Made by a program: the position numbers and the translations under genes
Notes under the pieces: generated by a model
Database searches by the model: none
What the model was told of the DNA's origin: nothing
The model's input: only the letters and a program-made list of their open reading frames with translations
Assembly (NCBI RefSeq): GCF_001421565.1
Contig: NZ_LMKQ01000001.1
Location: 2,978,935-3,042,934, forward strand
From: Agromyces sp. Leaf222
Lineage (GTDB): Bacteria; Actinomycetota; Actinomycetes; Actinomycetales; Microbacteriaceae
Length of the DNA stretch: 64,000 nucleotides
Direction of reading: 5' to 3'
Shown here: positions 1 through 7,537 of the stretch, piece by piece
Numbering within the stretch: the first letter of the stretch is position 1
Layout of the letters: each line of letters begins with the position of its first letter

Positions 1-2
1 CC

Positions 3-1070
3 CTCCTGGCCGTCGTGGCCGTCGGGTGCATCGGCTGGCAGGTGTTCCGCGGCATGCCCGACTGGTTCTACGTGCTCCTCCTCGTCGGGCTCGTGGCCCC
101 CGTCTGGCTCGACCTGCAGGCCACCTCGGGGCTCGCGACGTTCGGCGTCACGCCGACCGCCGCACCCGCGATCGGCGCGGTGCTCATGCCCGTGTCCACG
201 ATCCGTTCGCGCATGCTGCCGATCGTCGTGGCCTGCGGTATCGCGGTCGCGCTCCTCGTCGACGCGCTGATGCAGGTCGGCACCGCCGGGTCCGCCGTCG
301 TGCCGCTGCTCGCGCTCGCGGGCGGCACGGTGCTGCCGCTGGCGCTCACGGTCGCGATGCTGAGCGGGTTCAGTCGGCTCGTGCGGCACGAGGCCGACCT
401 GTCGCTCGTGCAGAGCACGGTCGGCACGGCGCGTTCGGCGGTCGGCATGCGCGCGTCCGAGGAGCTCGCGAAGCTCGACTTCGACGCCGAGAACCTGCTC
501 GAGGACGTCTCGGCCGGCCGCATCGGCCTGCCGCTCTCCGATGACGACGCCGCCCGCGCGGGCGAGCTCGCCGCCCGGCTGCGGATCCGGCTCATCGAGG
601 GGCGCAACGACACCTGGCTCAAGCACGCGGTCGCGGAGTCGCAGTACCTCAGCGGCCGGGTGCAGGTCGACGATCCGACCGGACTCGCCGGCCCGCTGTC
701 GGCCACGCAGCGCGAGGGCCTGCTGCTCGCGCTCTGGCTCCTCGTCGCCGACCCGGTGAAGCCCTCCGCGGTTCCCGCCTCGGTCAAGGTGCGGTGCCGC
801 GAACCCGACGAATCATCTGTCGACGACGCCGACGTCGACGACCTGCACGTGGCGACCTCCGTGGACATCACGGTCGAGGTCGACGGCGTCATTCATCGTC
901 GCGTCGACCCCGCAACGTGGGATGCAGTCGCTAATGTCGGAATGCACCAGTTGGTTCCCGCTGCATCGGGGTTCCGCATCGAGATCACCTGTCGCATCGA
1001 ACCCGAGGCGCTCGCGCCCGGCCAGCGTCACCCGGCTGGCCGACCGATAGAGGAGAAGTCGCATGGCTGA
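3..1070 (+). CDS. Membrane sensor-like protein, 5' truncated
   Basis: The reading frame is open from the window edge, so the true start lies upstream; the GTG at 15 is only the first in-frame start codon visible. The first 130 or so residues hold at least three hydrophobic helices, followed by a soluble region from about residue 135 (RLVRHEADLSLVQ onward) that looks cytoplasmic. I cannot find a convincing histidine-kinase H box or the N/G boxes of an HATPase domain. The end overlaps the next gene, a LuxR-type response regulator, by 8 bp, so the two are translationally coupled. Location suggests it is the sensor or a modulator for that regulator. Assignment as a sensor is inference from context. 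Confidence 0.6.
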   Translation, partial: LLAVVAVGCIGWQVFRGMPDWFYVLLLVGLVAPVWLDLQATSGLATFGVTPTAAPAIGAVLMPVSTIRSRMLPIVVACGIAVALLVDALMQVGTAGSAVVPLLALAGGTVLPLALTVAMLSGFSRLVRHEADLSLVQSTVGTARSAVGMRASEELAKLDFDAENLLEDVSAGRIGLPLSDDDAARAGELAARLRIRLIEGRNDTWLKHAVAESQYLSGRVQVDDPTGLAGPLSATQREGLLLALWLLVADPVKPSAVPASVKVRCREPDESSVDDADVDDLHVATSVDITVEVDGVIHRRVDPATWDAVANVGMHQLVPAASGFRIEITCRIEPEALAPGQRHPAGRPIEEKSHG

Positions 1071-1713
1071 GACCGATGAACCCATCCGATTGGCGATCGT
1101 CGACGATCACCGCATGCTGCTCGGCGCACTCTCGGAGTGGCTGCGCGGCTCGGCGTCCGACATCGACCTCGTCGCGGCGGTCCCCTCGTGGTCCGAGCTG
1201 CTGGCCCACCCCTCGTTCCCGGTCGACGTGGTGCTGCTCGACCTCGACCTGCGCGACAACATCCCGGTCTCGCTGAAGCTGTCGATGCTGAAGTCCGCCG
1301 GCGTGCAGACCATGCTCATGAGCACGTACTCCGAGCCGGCCGTCGTGCGCGAGGCGCTCGGCTCCGGCGCGCTCGGCTTCATCGTGAAGTCCGAGCCGGT
1401 CGAGAACATCGTCGAGGCGATCCGCGCCGCCCGCAACGGCGAGACCTACCTCACGCACGAGCTCGAGGTCGCGCTCGCGGCCGAGGGCACGGTGCCGAAG
1501 CTCTCGGCGCAGGAGCGTCGCGTCATGGCGCTCTACGGCGCCGGCCAGCCGGTCAAGGCGGTCGCCTTCCAGCTCGGCATCTCCGAGGAGACCGCGAAGA
1601 GCTACCTCAAGCGCATCCGCGAGAAGTACCGCCTGTCGGGCTTCGACGTCGGCACGAAGGTCGCGCTGCGCAAGCGCGCGATCCTCGACGGCATCCTGCT
1701 GCAGTCCGACTGA
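1063..1713 (+). CDS. LuxR/NarL-type response regulator
   Basis: A 216-residue regulator. Residues about 8-125 form a receiver domain: acidic pair in IVDDHR near the N-terminus, phospho-acceptor Asp in VVLLDLDLRD near residue 65, and Lys in FIVKSEP near residue 110. The C-terminus from about residue 145 is a GerE-type helix-turn-helix (LSAQERRVMALYGAGQ, then ISEETAKSYLKRIREKY). The receiver motif is LDLDLRD rather than the usual LDLxMP, so phosphorylation is likely but not certain. A good ribosome site (aggagaag) lies 5 nt before ATG, inside the end of the upstream sensor-like gene. A hairpin terminator follows the stop. Target genes are unknown. Confidence 0.85.
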   Translation: MAETDEPIRLAIVDDHRMLLGALSEWLRGSASDIDLVAAVPSWSELLAHPSFPVDVVLLDLDLRDNIPVSLKLSMLKSAGVQTMLMSTYSEPAVVREALGSGALGFIVKSEPVENIVEAIRAARNGETYLTHELEVALAAEGTVPKLSAQERRVMALYGAGQPVKAVAFQLGISEETAKSYLKRIREKYRLSGFDVGTKVALRKRAILDGILLQSD

Positions 1714-1717
1714 GCGA

Positions 1718-1742
1718 GCGGATGCCGCGGCGCGGCGTCCGC
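1718..1742. terminator. Hairpin terminator between convergent genes
   Basis: An 11-bp inverted repeat (gcggatgccgc / gcggcgtccgc, one G-T pair) with a 3-nt loop sits between the convergent response regulator and MFS genes. The left arm is the overrepresented GGATGCCGC word. There is no U tract, as is usual at this GC content. Confidence 0.6.
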
Positions 1743-1765
1743 TGAACGCGAAACCGTGCCGCAGC

Positions 1766-3040
1766 TCAGACCTCGACGGCTTCCATGGCCCCCGTCGCGT
1801 ACGGCACCACCACGCCGCGCCGGCCGCGCGAGCGGTCGATCGCGAACGAGGTGATCGCCAGCGCGATGCCGGCGAAGGTGAGCGCGAGGCCGATCCAGAT
1901 CGGTGCGACGTAGCCGAGTCCGCCGGCGATCGCCAGGCCGCCGAGCAGGGCGCCGAGGCTGTTGCCGATGTTCAGCGCCGAGTGGTTCAGGGCTGCGGCG
2001 ATCGACTGGCTGTCGCGCGCGACATCCATGAGCCGTGCCTGGATCGTGGGCGAGAGCGCGGCCGACGAGCCGCCGATGAGGAAGACGCCGACGAACAGGC
2101 CGACGGGGTACGCGGCGGTGAGCCCGAGCACGAAGAGCGCGATCGCGAGCACCGCGAAGAAGATGTACATGCTGCGGCGCACGCTCCAGTCGGCGAGGCG
2201 TCCGCCGACGAAGTTGCCGATCGTCATGCCGAGGCCGAAGGCGACGAGCACGACGGGCACGAGCGCGGCGGGCAGGCCGGTGACCTCGGTCGCGAGCGGG
2301 GCGACGTAGCTGTAGACCGCGAAGAGCCCGCCGAACCCGATGGCGCCGATCGCGAGCGCGAACCAGACCTGTGCGCGCGAGAACGCGCCGAGCTCGCGCT
2401 TGAGCGTCGCGCCGGGATCGCCCGGCTGCCAGGGCACGGCGATCGCGACGGCGACGAAGGTGAGCGCGAAGATGCCGGCGACGGCGAGGTACGCGGTGCG
2501 CCAGCCCTGCGCCTGCCCGAGCCAGGTGATGAGCGGCACGCCGATGACGTTCGCGATCGTGAGTCCGGAGAGCACCAGTGCGACGCCGCGGGCGCGCTTG
2601 CCGGGGCCCATGAGGCTCGCGGCGACGAGCGAGGCGATGCCGAAGTACGCGCCGTGCGGAAGCGCCGAGAGGAACCGGGCCGCGAGCACGAGCTCGAAGG
2701 TGGGCAGCACGGCCGAGGCGATGGTGCCGAGCGTGAACGCGGTGAGCAGCGCGAGCAGCAGGCGCTTCCGCGGCCAGCGGGCGGCGACGGCGGCGATGGT
2801 GGGCGCGCCGACGACGACGCCGAGCGCGTACGCCGAGATGATCCAGCCGGCCTGCGCGTTCGCGGTGTCGGGCGAGCTCGCCGCGAGGGCGGGCAGCAGG
2901 TCGCGCCCGATCTCGGGGAGCAGGCCCATGGCGACGAACTCGGTCGATCCGATGCCGAATCCGCCGAGCGCGAGGGCGAGCAGCGCGAGGCGCACGCGGG
3001 TCGGCGACAGGGTCGACGTCTGATCGGTGCGCATGGTCAT
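1766..3040 (-). CDS. MFS transporter, DHA1 (AraJ-like) efflux family
   Basis: A 424-residue major-facilitator permease with 12 predicted hydrophobic segments. The N-terminus carries the family hallmark FGIGSTEFVAMGLLPEI (helix 1), typical of AraJ/YdhP-like DHA1 exporters of sugars or drugs; an Arg/Lys-rich loop after helix 2 (RWPRKR) fits MFS motif A. The start is ATG at 3040 (ATG at 3034 is an alternative); the open frame continues upstream to 3310 but those residues are Arg-rich, non-family sequence. A GACAAT -10 box ends 6 nt before ATG, implying a leaderless transcript, and a perfect 14-bp palindrome lies just upstream, a probable repressor site. Substrate unknown. Confidence 0.85.
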   Translation of the reverse strand: MTMRTDQTSTLSPTRVRLALLALALGGFGIGSTEFVAMGLLPEIGRDLLPALAASSPDTANAQAGWIISAYALGVVVGAPTIAAVAARWPRKRLLLALLTAFTLGTIASAVLPTFELVLAARFLSALPHGAYFGIASLVAASLMGPGKRARGVALVLSGLTIANVIGVPLITWLGQAQGWRTAYLAVAGIFALTFVAVAIAVPWQPGDPGATLKRELGAFSRAQVWFALAIGAIGFGGLFAVYSYVAPLATEVTGLPAALVPVVLVAFGLGMTIGNFVGGRLADWSVRRSMYIFFAVLAIALFVLGLTAAYPVGLFVGVFLIGGSSAALSPTIQARLMDVARDSQSIAAALNHSALNIGNSLGALLGGLAIAGGLGYVAPIWIGLALTFAGIALAITSFAIDRSRGRRGVVVPYATGAMEAVEV

Positions 3041-3046
3041 CCGACG

Positions 3047-3052
3047 ATTGTC
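3047..3052 (-). promoter_or_regulatory. Leaderless -10 box of MFS gene
   Basis: GACAAT on the minus strand, 6 nt before the ATG at 3040. The same hexamer and spacing precede ahcY at 51024-51029. Confidence 0.55.
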
Positions 3053-3061
3053 GCACAGGAA

Positions 3062-3075
3062 TCGAATCGATTCGA
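3062..3075. promoter_or_regulatory. 14-bp palindrome, candidate operator of MFS gene
   Basis: TCGAATCGATTCGA is a perfect palindrome located 9 bp upstream of the -10 box, where a bound dimer would block RNA polymerase. No regulator gene is adjacent. Confidence 0.55.
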
Positions 3076-3141
3076 CCCACCCGGGCGATCGTCGCGCGAT
3101 GTTCCCACGGACGACTCGCGGGAGTCGACCGCGCGCACCCG

Positions 3142-3456
3142 TCAGTCCGCGGCGCCGCCGTCGATCGCGGTCTCGAGCCGCTCGATCTTCGCGTCGAGCT
3201 CGCCCGCGTAGCCGGGGCGGATGTCGGCCTTCAGCACGAGCGACACGCGTGACCCGTACTCGCCGACCGCCTCGGTCGCACGGCGCACCACGTCGAACAC
3301 CTCGTCCCACTCGCCCTCGAGCTCGGTGAACATCGAGGTCGTGCGGTTCGGGAGGCCCGACTCGCGCACGATCCGCACGGCCGCCGCGACGGCGTCGTGC
3401 ACGCTGCCGTCGTCGCGACCCGTTCCGCTCGGTGCGACCGAGAATGCCACCAGCAT
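3142..3456 (-). CDS. Thiamine-binding protein (MTH1187/YkoF-like)
   Basis: A 104-residue protein of the small MTH1187/YkoF (DUF77) fold. Visible family features are the N-terminal beta strand MLVAFSVAPSG, a helix with VHDAVAAAVRIVRESGL, the TTSMFTELEGEW strand that forms part of the ligand pocket, and a C-terminal helix. Family members are ferredoxin-like dimers or tetramers that bind thiamine or related pyrimidines in the cytosol; the role here is inferred. A strong ribosome site (gaggagga) sits before ATG. It follows the GT87 gene by 24 bp and is probably co-transcribed with it. Confidence 0.75.
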   Translation of the reverse strand: MLVAFSVAPSGTGRDDGSVHDAVAAAVRIVRESGLPNRTTSMFTELEGEWDEVFDVVRRATEAVGEYGSRVSLVLKADIRPGYAGELDAKIERLETAIDGGAAD

Positions 3457-3473
3457 GAATCCTCCTCGCGGGC

Positions 3474-3511
3474 GAGCGCGTCAGCCCGTCTGGAGCGCGT
3501 CAGCCCGTCTG
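3474..3511. repeat. Perfect 19-bp tandem duplication at a stop codon
   Basis: The 19-bp unit occurs at 3474-3492 and 3493-3511 with no mismatch. Each copy carries the complement of TGA (tca at 3481 and 3500); as 19 is not a multiple of 3 the two stops are in different frames. Only the one at 3481 terminates the GT87 gene. Confidence 0.9.
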
Positions 3512-4740
3512 CTCCCAGCCTGCCACAGCGCCACGACACCCCAGGCGAGCAGCGCGACGAGCAGGGCGACCTTCGTCGTCAGCAGCAGCACGAACGCGGG
3601 ATTCGCGGCGAGCAGCCACCCGTACCAGTAGGGGTAGATGAGCTGCGTGCAGAGCGCGATCGAGATCGCGAGCACCGCGGGCACGGCGAACCGGCTCGGG
3701 CGGTAGACGAGGCCGAGCACGACGGGCGCCGCGAGCCAGGCGATGAACTGCGGCGAGCCCACCTTGTTCGCGAGCATGAGCACGACGACGAACGACATCG
3801 CCAGCGGCGGCATCACCCGCACGAAGGCGCCGCCGCGCCGCACGGCGCGCACCCCGAGCAGCGCGACGGCGAGCACCCCGACCGCCATGGCCGGCGTCGT
3901 GAGGGCCGCCGCGGCATCCGCCCCTGGGCCGTCGATCTGGAACGTGAGGATGTCCTTCGAGTACACGACGCTCACGTCCTGCGAGCCCGCGACGATCCGC
4001 CAGAGCCAGGCGACCGCGAGCGGCGCCTCGACCTGCAGGCCGCGCCCGGCCTGCTCCTCGACGAAGCCGAATGCGTTGAGGCCCGACCCGGCGAGCAGGC
4101 TCACGCCGAGGATGCCGATGCTCAGCGCCACGGCGATGCCCACGACCTCCGCGCGCCGCCGTGAGGCGATCACGAGCGCCGCGACGAGCGCCGCGGGCCA
4201 GACCTTCACCCACGCGCCGACGGTGAGCAGCACCGCGGCGACGCGCGGACGGCCGGCAGCCATCAGCAGGCCGACGATCGCGATGGGCACGGTCACCGCG
4301 TCGATGCGGCCGAGCGCGATCGGCCCGAGCAGCACGAGGAATCCGAGCCACCACCACGCGGCCGCACGGCGCGGGCGCGAGAGCCGAGCCGAGCCGAGCA
4401 GCACCGCGAAGGCGACCGCGTTCAGGAGGGTGACGAGCACGAGCCAGGTCTGCGCGTACCAGGCCGGGCCGAAGGCGAGCGAGGCCGCCATCGGCACGAA
4501 CGCGAGGATCGGATACACCCACGACGCGTCGATGCCCATGCGCACCCAGCCGTGCGCCGCGTTCTCGGCCCAGACCCGGTAGACGCCGGTGACGTCGCCG
4601 AGCGGTTGCCCCGGTGCGGCGAGGTTCAGCCAGACGAGCCAGGCGTGCACGATCGCGAAGGCGATCCACGGGGCGACGCGACCGCCCACGAGCCGGACGA
4701 CGGATGCCGCGGGCGCCGCACGCTCGCCTGCTTCCGTCAT
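3481..4740 (-). CDS. GT87-type polyprenyl-phosphate glycosyltransferase, membrane
   Basis: A 419-residue integral membrane protein with about ten hydrophobic segments and the layout of GT87 (DUF2029) alpha-mannosyltransferases, which use polyprenyl-phosphate sugars to build lipoglycans in actinobacteria. An early loop carries VYRVWAENAAHGW and another has GRIDAVTVPIAIVGLL, the region that holds catalytic acidic residues in this family. The last residues (RRADALQTG) are encoded by a perfect 19-bp tandem duplication (3474-3511), and the in-frame stop exists only because of the extra copy. TAGGCT at 4748-4753 lies 7 nt before ATG, so a leaderless mRNA is likely. The donor and acceptor cannot be read from sequence. 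Confidence 0.75.
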   Translation of the reverse strand: MTEAGERAAPAASVVRLVGGRVAPWIAFAIVHAWLVWLNLAAPGQPLGDVTGVYRVWAENAAHGWVRMGIDASWVYPILAFVPMAASLAFGPAWYAQTWLVLVTLLNAVAFAVLLGSARLSRPRRAAAWWWLGFLVLLGPIALGRIDAVTVPIAIVGLLMAAGRPRVAAVLLTVGAWVKVWPAALVAALVIASRRRAEVVGIAVALSIGILGVSLLAGSGLNAFGFVEEQAGRGLQVEAPLAVAWLWRIVAGSQDVSVVYSKDILTFQIDGPGADAAAALTTPAMAVGVLAVALLGVRAVRRGGAFVRVMPPLAMSFVVVLMLANKVGSPQFIAWLAAPVVLGLVYRPSRFAVPAVLAISIALCTQLIYPYWYGWLLAANPAFVLLLTTKVALLVALLAWGVVALWQAGSRRADALQTG

Positions 4741-4747
4741 GACGGCG

Positions 4748-4753
4748 AGCCTA
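4748..4753 (-). promoter_or_regulatory. Leaderless -10 box of GT87 gene
   Basis: TAGGCT, 7 nt upstream of the ATG at 4740. Confidence 0.6.
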
Positions 4754-4765
4754 TCCGAGTGTCAC

Positions 4766-4799
4766 ATTCCGCCACGCTCGGTCGCGCCGGCGGCGGAAT
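4766..4799. promoter_or_regulatory. Inverted repeat before the ABC substrate-binding gene
   Basis: ATTCCGCC and GGCGGAAT form a perfect 8-bp inverted repeat separated by 18 bp in the 97-bp gap between the divergent GT87 and substrate-binding genes. It could be a dimeric operator or an RNA hairpin in the leader; no clear -35/-10 pair is visible for the rightward gene. Confidence 0.4.
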
Positions 4800-4837
4800 C
4801 GGCGAAGCTTGGAGGCACGACCCCCACGGAGGCAGCC

Positions 4838-5677
4838 ATGACCCGACGCCCACTCGCCGCGATCCTCATCGCGGCATCCGCAACCCTCGCCCTGGCCGCG
4901 TGCACGTCGGGGTCGGGCGAGACCGCGTCGAGCGACTCCGGCTCGGGCGACGGCTACGTCACCGAGGGCAAGTTCACGGTCGGCACCGGCGAGCCCGCGT
5001 ACTACCCGTGGGTGATCGACGACGCCCCCGAGTCGGGCGAGGGCTTCGAGTCCGCCGTCGCATACGCGGTGGCCGACCAGCTCGGCTTCGCCGCCGACGA
5101 CGTCGTCTGGGTGCGCAGCACGTTCGACCAGGCGATCGCGCCGGGCCCCAAGGACTTCGACGTCAACCTGCAGCAGTTCTCGATCACGCCCGAGCGCGCC
5201 GAGAACGTCGACTTCTCGTCGCCCTACTACGAGACCACGCAGGTCGTCATCACGGTCGAGGGGTCGCCCGCGGCATCCGCCACCTCGATCGCCGACCTGA
5301 AGGACCTGCTGATCGGCGCGCAGACCGGCACCACGAGCTTCGACGCCATCGAGCAGGAGATCGCCCCGACGGCCGGCGCGCAGGTGTTCAACACGAACGA
5401 CGACGCGAAGCTCGCGCTGCAGAACGGCACGGTCGACGCGATCGTCGTCGACCTGCCGACCGCCTTCTACCTGACCGGTGCCGAGCTCGACGGCGGCAAG
5501 ATCGTCGGCCAGCTGCCGACGACCGGCGACGGCGACGAATTCGGCCTCGTGCTCGCCAAGGACTCGCCGCTCACCGCAGACGTCACGGCCGCCGTCGACG
5601 CCCTGCGAGCCGACGGCACGCTCGACGAGCTCGCGACCACGTGGCTCGGCGGCGACGCGGCCCCGCTGCTCGACTGA
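4838..5677 (+). CDS. Amino-acid ABC transporter substrate-binding lipoprotein
   Basis: A 279-residue secreted lipoprotein: signal peptide MTRRPLAAILIAASATLALA followed by lipobox LAAC, so it is anchored on the outer face of the membrane by an N-terminal lipidated Cys. The mature part is a periplasmic-binding type 2 fold (SBP family 3): LQQFSITPERAENVDFSSPYYETTQ, IGAQTGTTSF and LALQNGTVDAIVVDLPTA are typical of polar amino-acid binders. Start ATG 4838 has GGAGG 5 nt upstream. It belongs with the permease and ATPase genes that follow, but is separated from them by a terminator-like hairpin and a new promoter, which would allow excess binding protein. The exact amino acid is not predictable. Confidence 0.9.
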   Translation: MTRRPLAAILIAASATLALAACTSGSGETASSDSGSGDGYVTEGKFTVGTGEPAYYPWVIDDAPESGEGFESAVAYAVADQLGFAADDVVWVRSTFDQAIAPGPKDFDVNLQQFSITPERAENVDFSSPYYETTQVVITVEGSPAASATSIADLKDLLIGAQTGTTSFDAIEQEIAPTAGAQVFNTNDDAKLALQNGTVDAIVVDLPTAFYLTGAELDGGKIVGQLPTTGDGDEFGLVLAKDSPLTADVTAAVDALRADGTLDELATTWLGGDAAPLLD

Positions 5678-5717
5678 TCCGGTCGAAGCCATCGACGCGA
5701 TCGAACGGACGCGAACG

Positions 5718-5748
5718 GCGGCGTGCGTGCGCGGTGGGCGCACGCCGC
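5718..5748 (+). terminator. Intercistronic hairpin abutting the permease promoter
   Basis: A perfect 10-bp stem (gcggcgtgcg / cgcacgccgc, loop 11 nt) follows the substrate-binding gene. Its last base is immediately followed by TAGCGT, the -10 box of the permease gene. Confidence 0.6.
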
Positions 5749-5754
5749 TAGCGT
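5749..5754 (+). promoter_or_regulatory. Leaderless -10 box of ABC permease gene
   Basis: TAGCGT, 6 nt before the GTG at 5761. The same hexamer starts guaB1 and the MMPL gene. Confidence 0.65.
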
Positions 5755-5760
5755 TGCACC

Positions 5761-6669
5761 GTGGCTGAATCGACGAAGACGGGCGCCGCGCGCGGCCCGA
5801 TCGAACCCGAGGCGTCACCCGACTCCGGGTGGCAGCCGAGTTCGGTCGAGCTCTCGCGCCGCACCTTCCGTCGCCGGCAGACCCGCCGTTCGGTGCTGGT
5901 CAGCGCGGGTTCGACGCTGATCTTCGCCGGCCTCCTCGCGTGGGGGCTGATCGGGTCGCCCGGCTGGGCGCAGGTGCAGCAGACCTTCTTCGACCCCGAG
6001 GTCGCGATCGCGTCGCTCCCCCGCATCCTCGAAGGCCTGTGGCTGAACATCCAGGTGCTCGTGTTCGCCGCGATCGGCGTCGTGCTCGTCGCCCTGCTGC
6101 TCGCGACGATGCGCACGCTGCGCGGCCCGGTCTTCTTCCCGCTGCGAGCCCTCGCCGCCGGCTACACCGACCTGTTCCGCGGCATGCCGCTCATCATCGT
6201 GCTGTACCTCGTCGGGTTCGGCCTGCCGGGGCTCGACTTCCTGCCGCGACTGCCCGTGGCGGTCTGGGGCACGATCGCCCTGATCCTCGTGTACTCGGCG
6301 TACGTGTCCGAGGTGTTCCGCGCCGGCATCGAGGCGGTGCACCCCTCGCAGCGCCTCGCCGCGCGCTCGCTGGGCCTCAGCCACGGTCAGACCATGCGCC
6401 GCATCGTGCTCCCCCAGGCCCTGCGCAAGGTCACCCCCGCGCTCATGAACGACTTCGTCGCCATGCAGAAGGATGTCGGCCTCATCTCGGTGCTCGGCGC
6501 CGTCGACGCGGTGCGCGCGGCCCAGATCGAGACCGCCCACTTCTTCAACTACACGCCCTACGTCGTCGCGGGCCTGCTCTTCGTGCTGCTCGCGTGGCCG
6601 ATGATCCGGCTCACCGACTGGGTGTCGGCGCGCACCCGCGCACGCGAGCAGGGCGGGAGCATCGTATGA
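5761..6669 (+). CDS. Amino-acid ABC transporter permease (HisM/GlnP type)
   Basis: A 302-residue inner-membrane permease. A 45-residue charged N-terminal cytoplasmic extension precedes the membrane helices. The diagnostic permease loop contacting the ATPase is visible: AGIEAVHPSQRLAARSLGLS followed by MRRIVLPQALR (the EAA motif), near residues 195-225. Family permeases of this type carry polar amino acids and usually act as dimers. The start is taken as GTG 5761 because a TAGCGT -10 box ends 6 nt upstream and no ribosome site is present, which suits a leaderless transcript. Its stop overlaps the ATPase start (ATGA at 6666), so subunits are translationally coupled. Confidence 0.9.
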   Translation: MAESTKTGAARGPIEPEASPDSGWQPSSVELSRRTFRRRQTRRSVLVSAGSTLIFAGLLAWGLIGSPGWAQVQQTFFDPEVAIASLPRILEGLWLNIQVLVFAAIGVVLVALLLATMRTLRGPVFFPLRALAAGYTDLFRGMPLIIVLYLVGFGLPGLDFLPRLPVAVWGTIALILVYSAYVSEVFRAGIEAVHPSQRLAARSLGLSHGQTMRRIVLPQALRKVTPALMNDFVAMQKDVGLISVLGAVDAVRAAQIETAHFFNYTPYVVAGLLFVLLAWPMIRLTDWVSARTRAREQGGSIV

Positions 6670-7463
6670 GCGGGCCGAACGCGCACATGCCCTCTGAGGC
6701 CACCCCGACCGGGGCGACCCCCGACGCCCCCGGGCTGCTGCGGCTGCGCGGCATCCGTCGTTCGTACGGCGACAAGCTCGTGCTCGACGGCGTCGACCTC
6801 GACGTCGACGCGCACGAGGTCGTCGCCCTGGTCGGAGCGTCGGGGTCGGGCAAGTCGACCCTGCTGCGCACCGTCAACCTGCTCGAGACGATCGACGACG
6901 GCGTGATCCTGCTCGACGGCGAAGACGTCAGCGATCCGCGCGTCGACGCCGACCGGGTGCGCGCGCGCATCGGCGTCGTCTTCCAGCACTACAACCTGTT
7001 CCCCCACCTCAGCGTGCTCGACAACGTCACCCTCGCCGCGCGCCTCGTGCACCGGATGCCGCGGGCGGCCGCCCAGGCGAAGGCGCTCGAGCTGCTCGAC
7101 TCGGTGGGGCTGGCCGACTTCGCGAAGGCGTTCCCCGATCGGCTCTCGGGCGGACAGCAGCAGCGCGTCGCCATCGTGCGCGCCATCGCGACCGACCCCG
7201 AACTGCTGCTGCTCGACGAGGTGACGAGCGCGCTCGACCCGGAGCTCGTCGGCGAGGTGCTCGCGCTCGTGCGGTCGCTCGCCGACCGCGGCGCGACGAT
7301 CGTGATGGCGACGCACGAGATGGCGTTCGCGCGCGAGGTCGCCGACCGCGTCGTCTTCCTCGACGCCGGGCGCATCATCGAGGACGCGCCCGCGCGGGAG
7401 TTCTTCGCGGCCCCGCGCGAGGCACGCACGCGCGAGTTCCTCACGAGGTTCCTGCGCGCGTAG
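6666..7463 (+). CDS. Amino-acid ABC transporter ATP-binding protein
   Basis: A 265-residue ATPase of the polar amino-acid uptake class (GlnQ/HisP). Walker A is GASGSGKST (about residue 55), the Q loop is VFQHYNLFPHLSVLDN, the ABC signature is LSGGQQQRVAIVRA, Walker B is LLLLDEVTSALDPE and the switch His lies in MATHEMAF. Phe-Pro-His-Leu after the Q loop is typical of this class. The ATG overlaps the permease stop by four bases. It energises uptake together with the permease at 5761-6669 and the lipoprotein at 4838-5677. The stated start leaves a 25-residue unstructured N-terminus; ATG at 6687 is a possible alternative. Confidence 0.9.
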   Translation: MSGPNAHMPSEATPTGATPDAPGLLRLRGIRRSYGDKLVLDGVDLDVDAHEVVALVGASGSGKSTLLRTVNLLETIDDGVILLDGEDVSDPRVDADRVRARIGVVFQHYNLFPHLSVLDNVTLAARLVHRMPRAAAQAKALELLDSVGLADFAKAFPDRLSGGQQQRVAIVRAIATDPELLLLDEVTSALDPELVGEVLALVRSLADRGATIVMATHEMAFAREVADRVVFLDAGRIIEDAPAREFFAAPREARTREFLTRFLRA

Positions 7464-7478
7464 CGCCTCGAGGGTCGC

Positions 7479-7528
7479 GACGGCGGTGCGGGTGCGGATG
7501 CCTCCCGGACGGCGCTCCCGCCGCCGTC
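7479..7528. terminator. Weak hairpin between convergent ABC and nnrD genes
   Basis: Eight-base arms gacggcgg and ccgccgtc enclose a 34-nt GC-rich loop that includes another GGATGCC word. This is the only candidate terminator in the 74-bp gap. Confidence 0.35.
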
Positions 7529-7537
7529 TCAGCCCGC

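Noticed and set aside
3041..3310. 90-codon upstream extension of the MFS gene
   Set aside because: The added residues are Arg/Gly-rich, unlike any MFS N-terminus, and cover the operator-like palindrome and -10 box.
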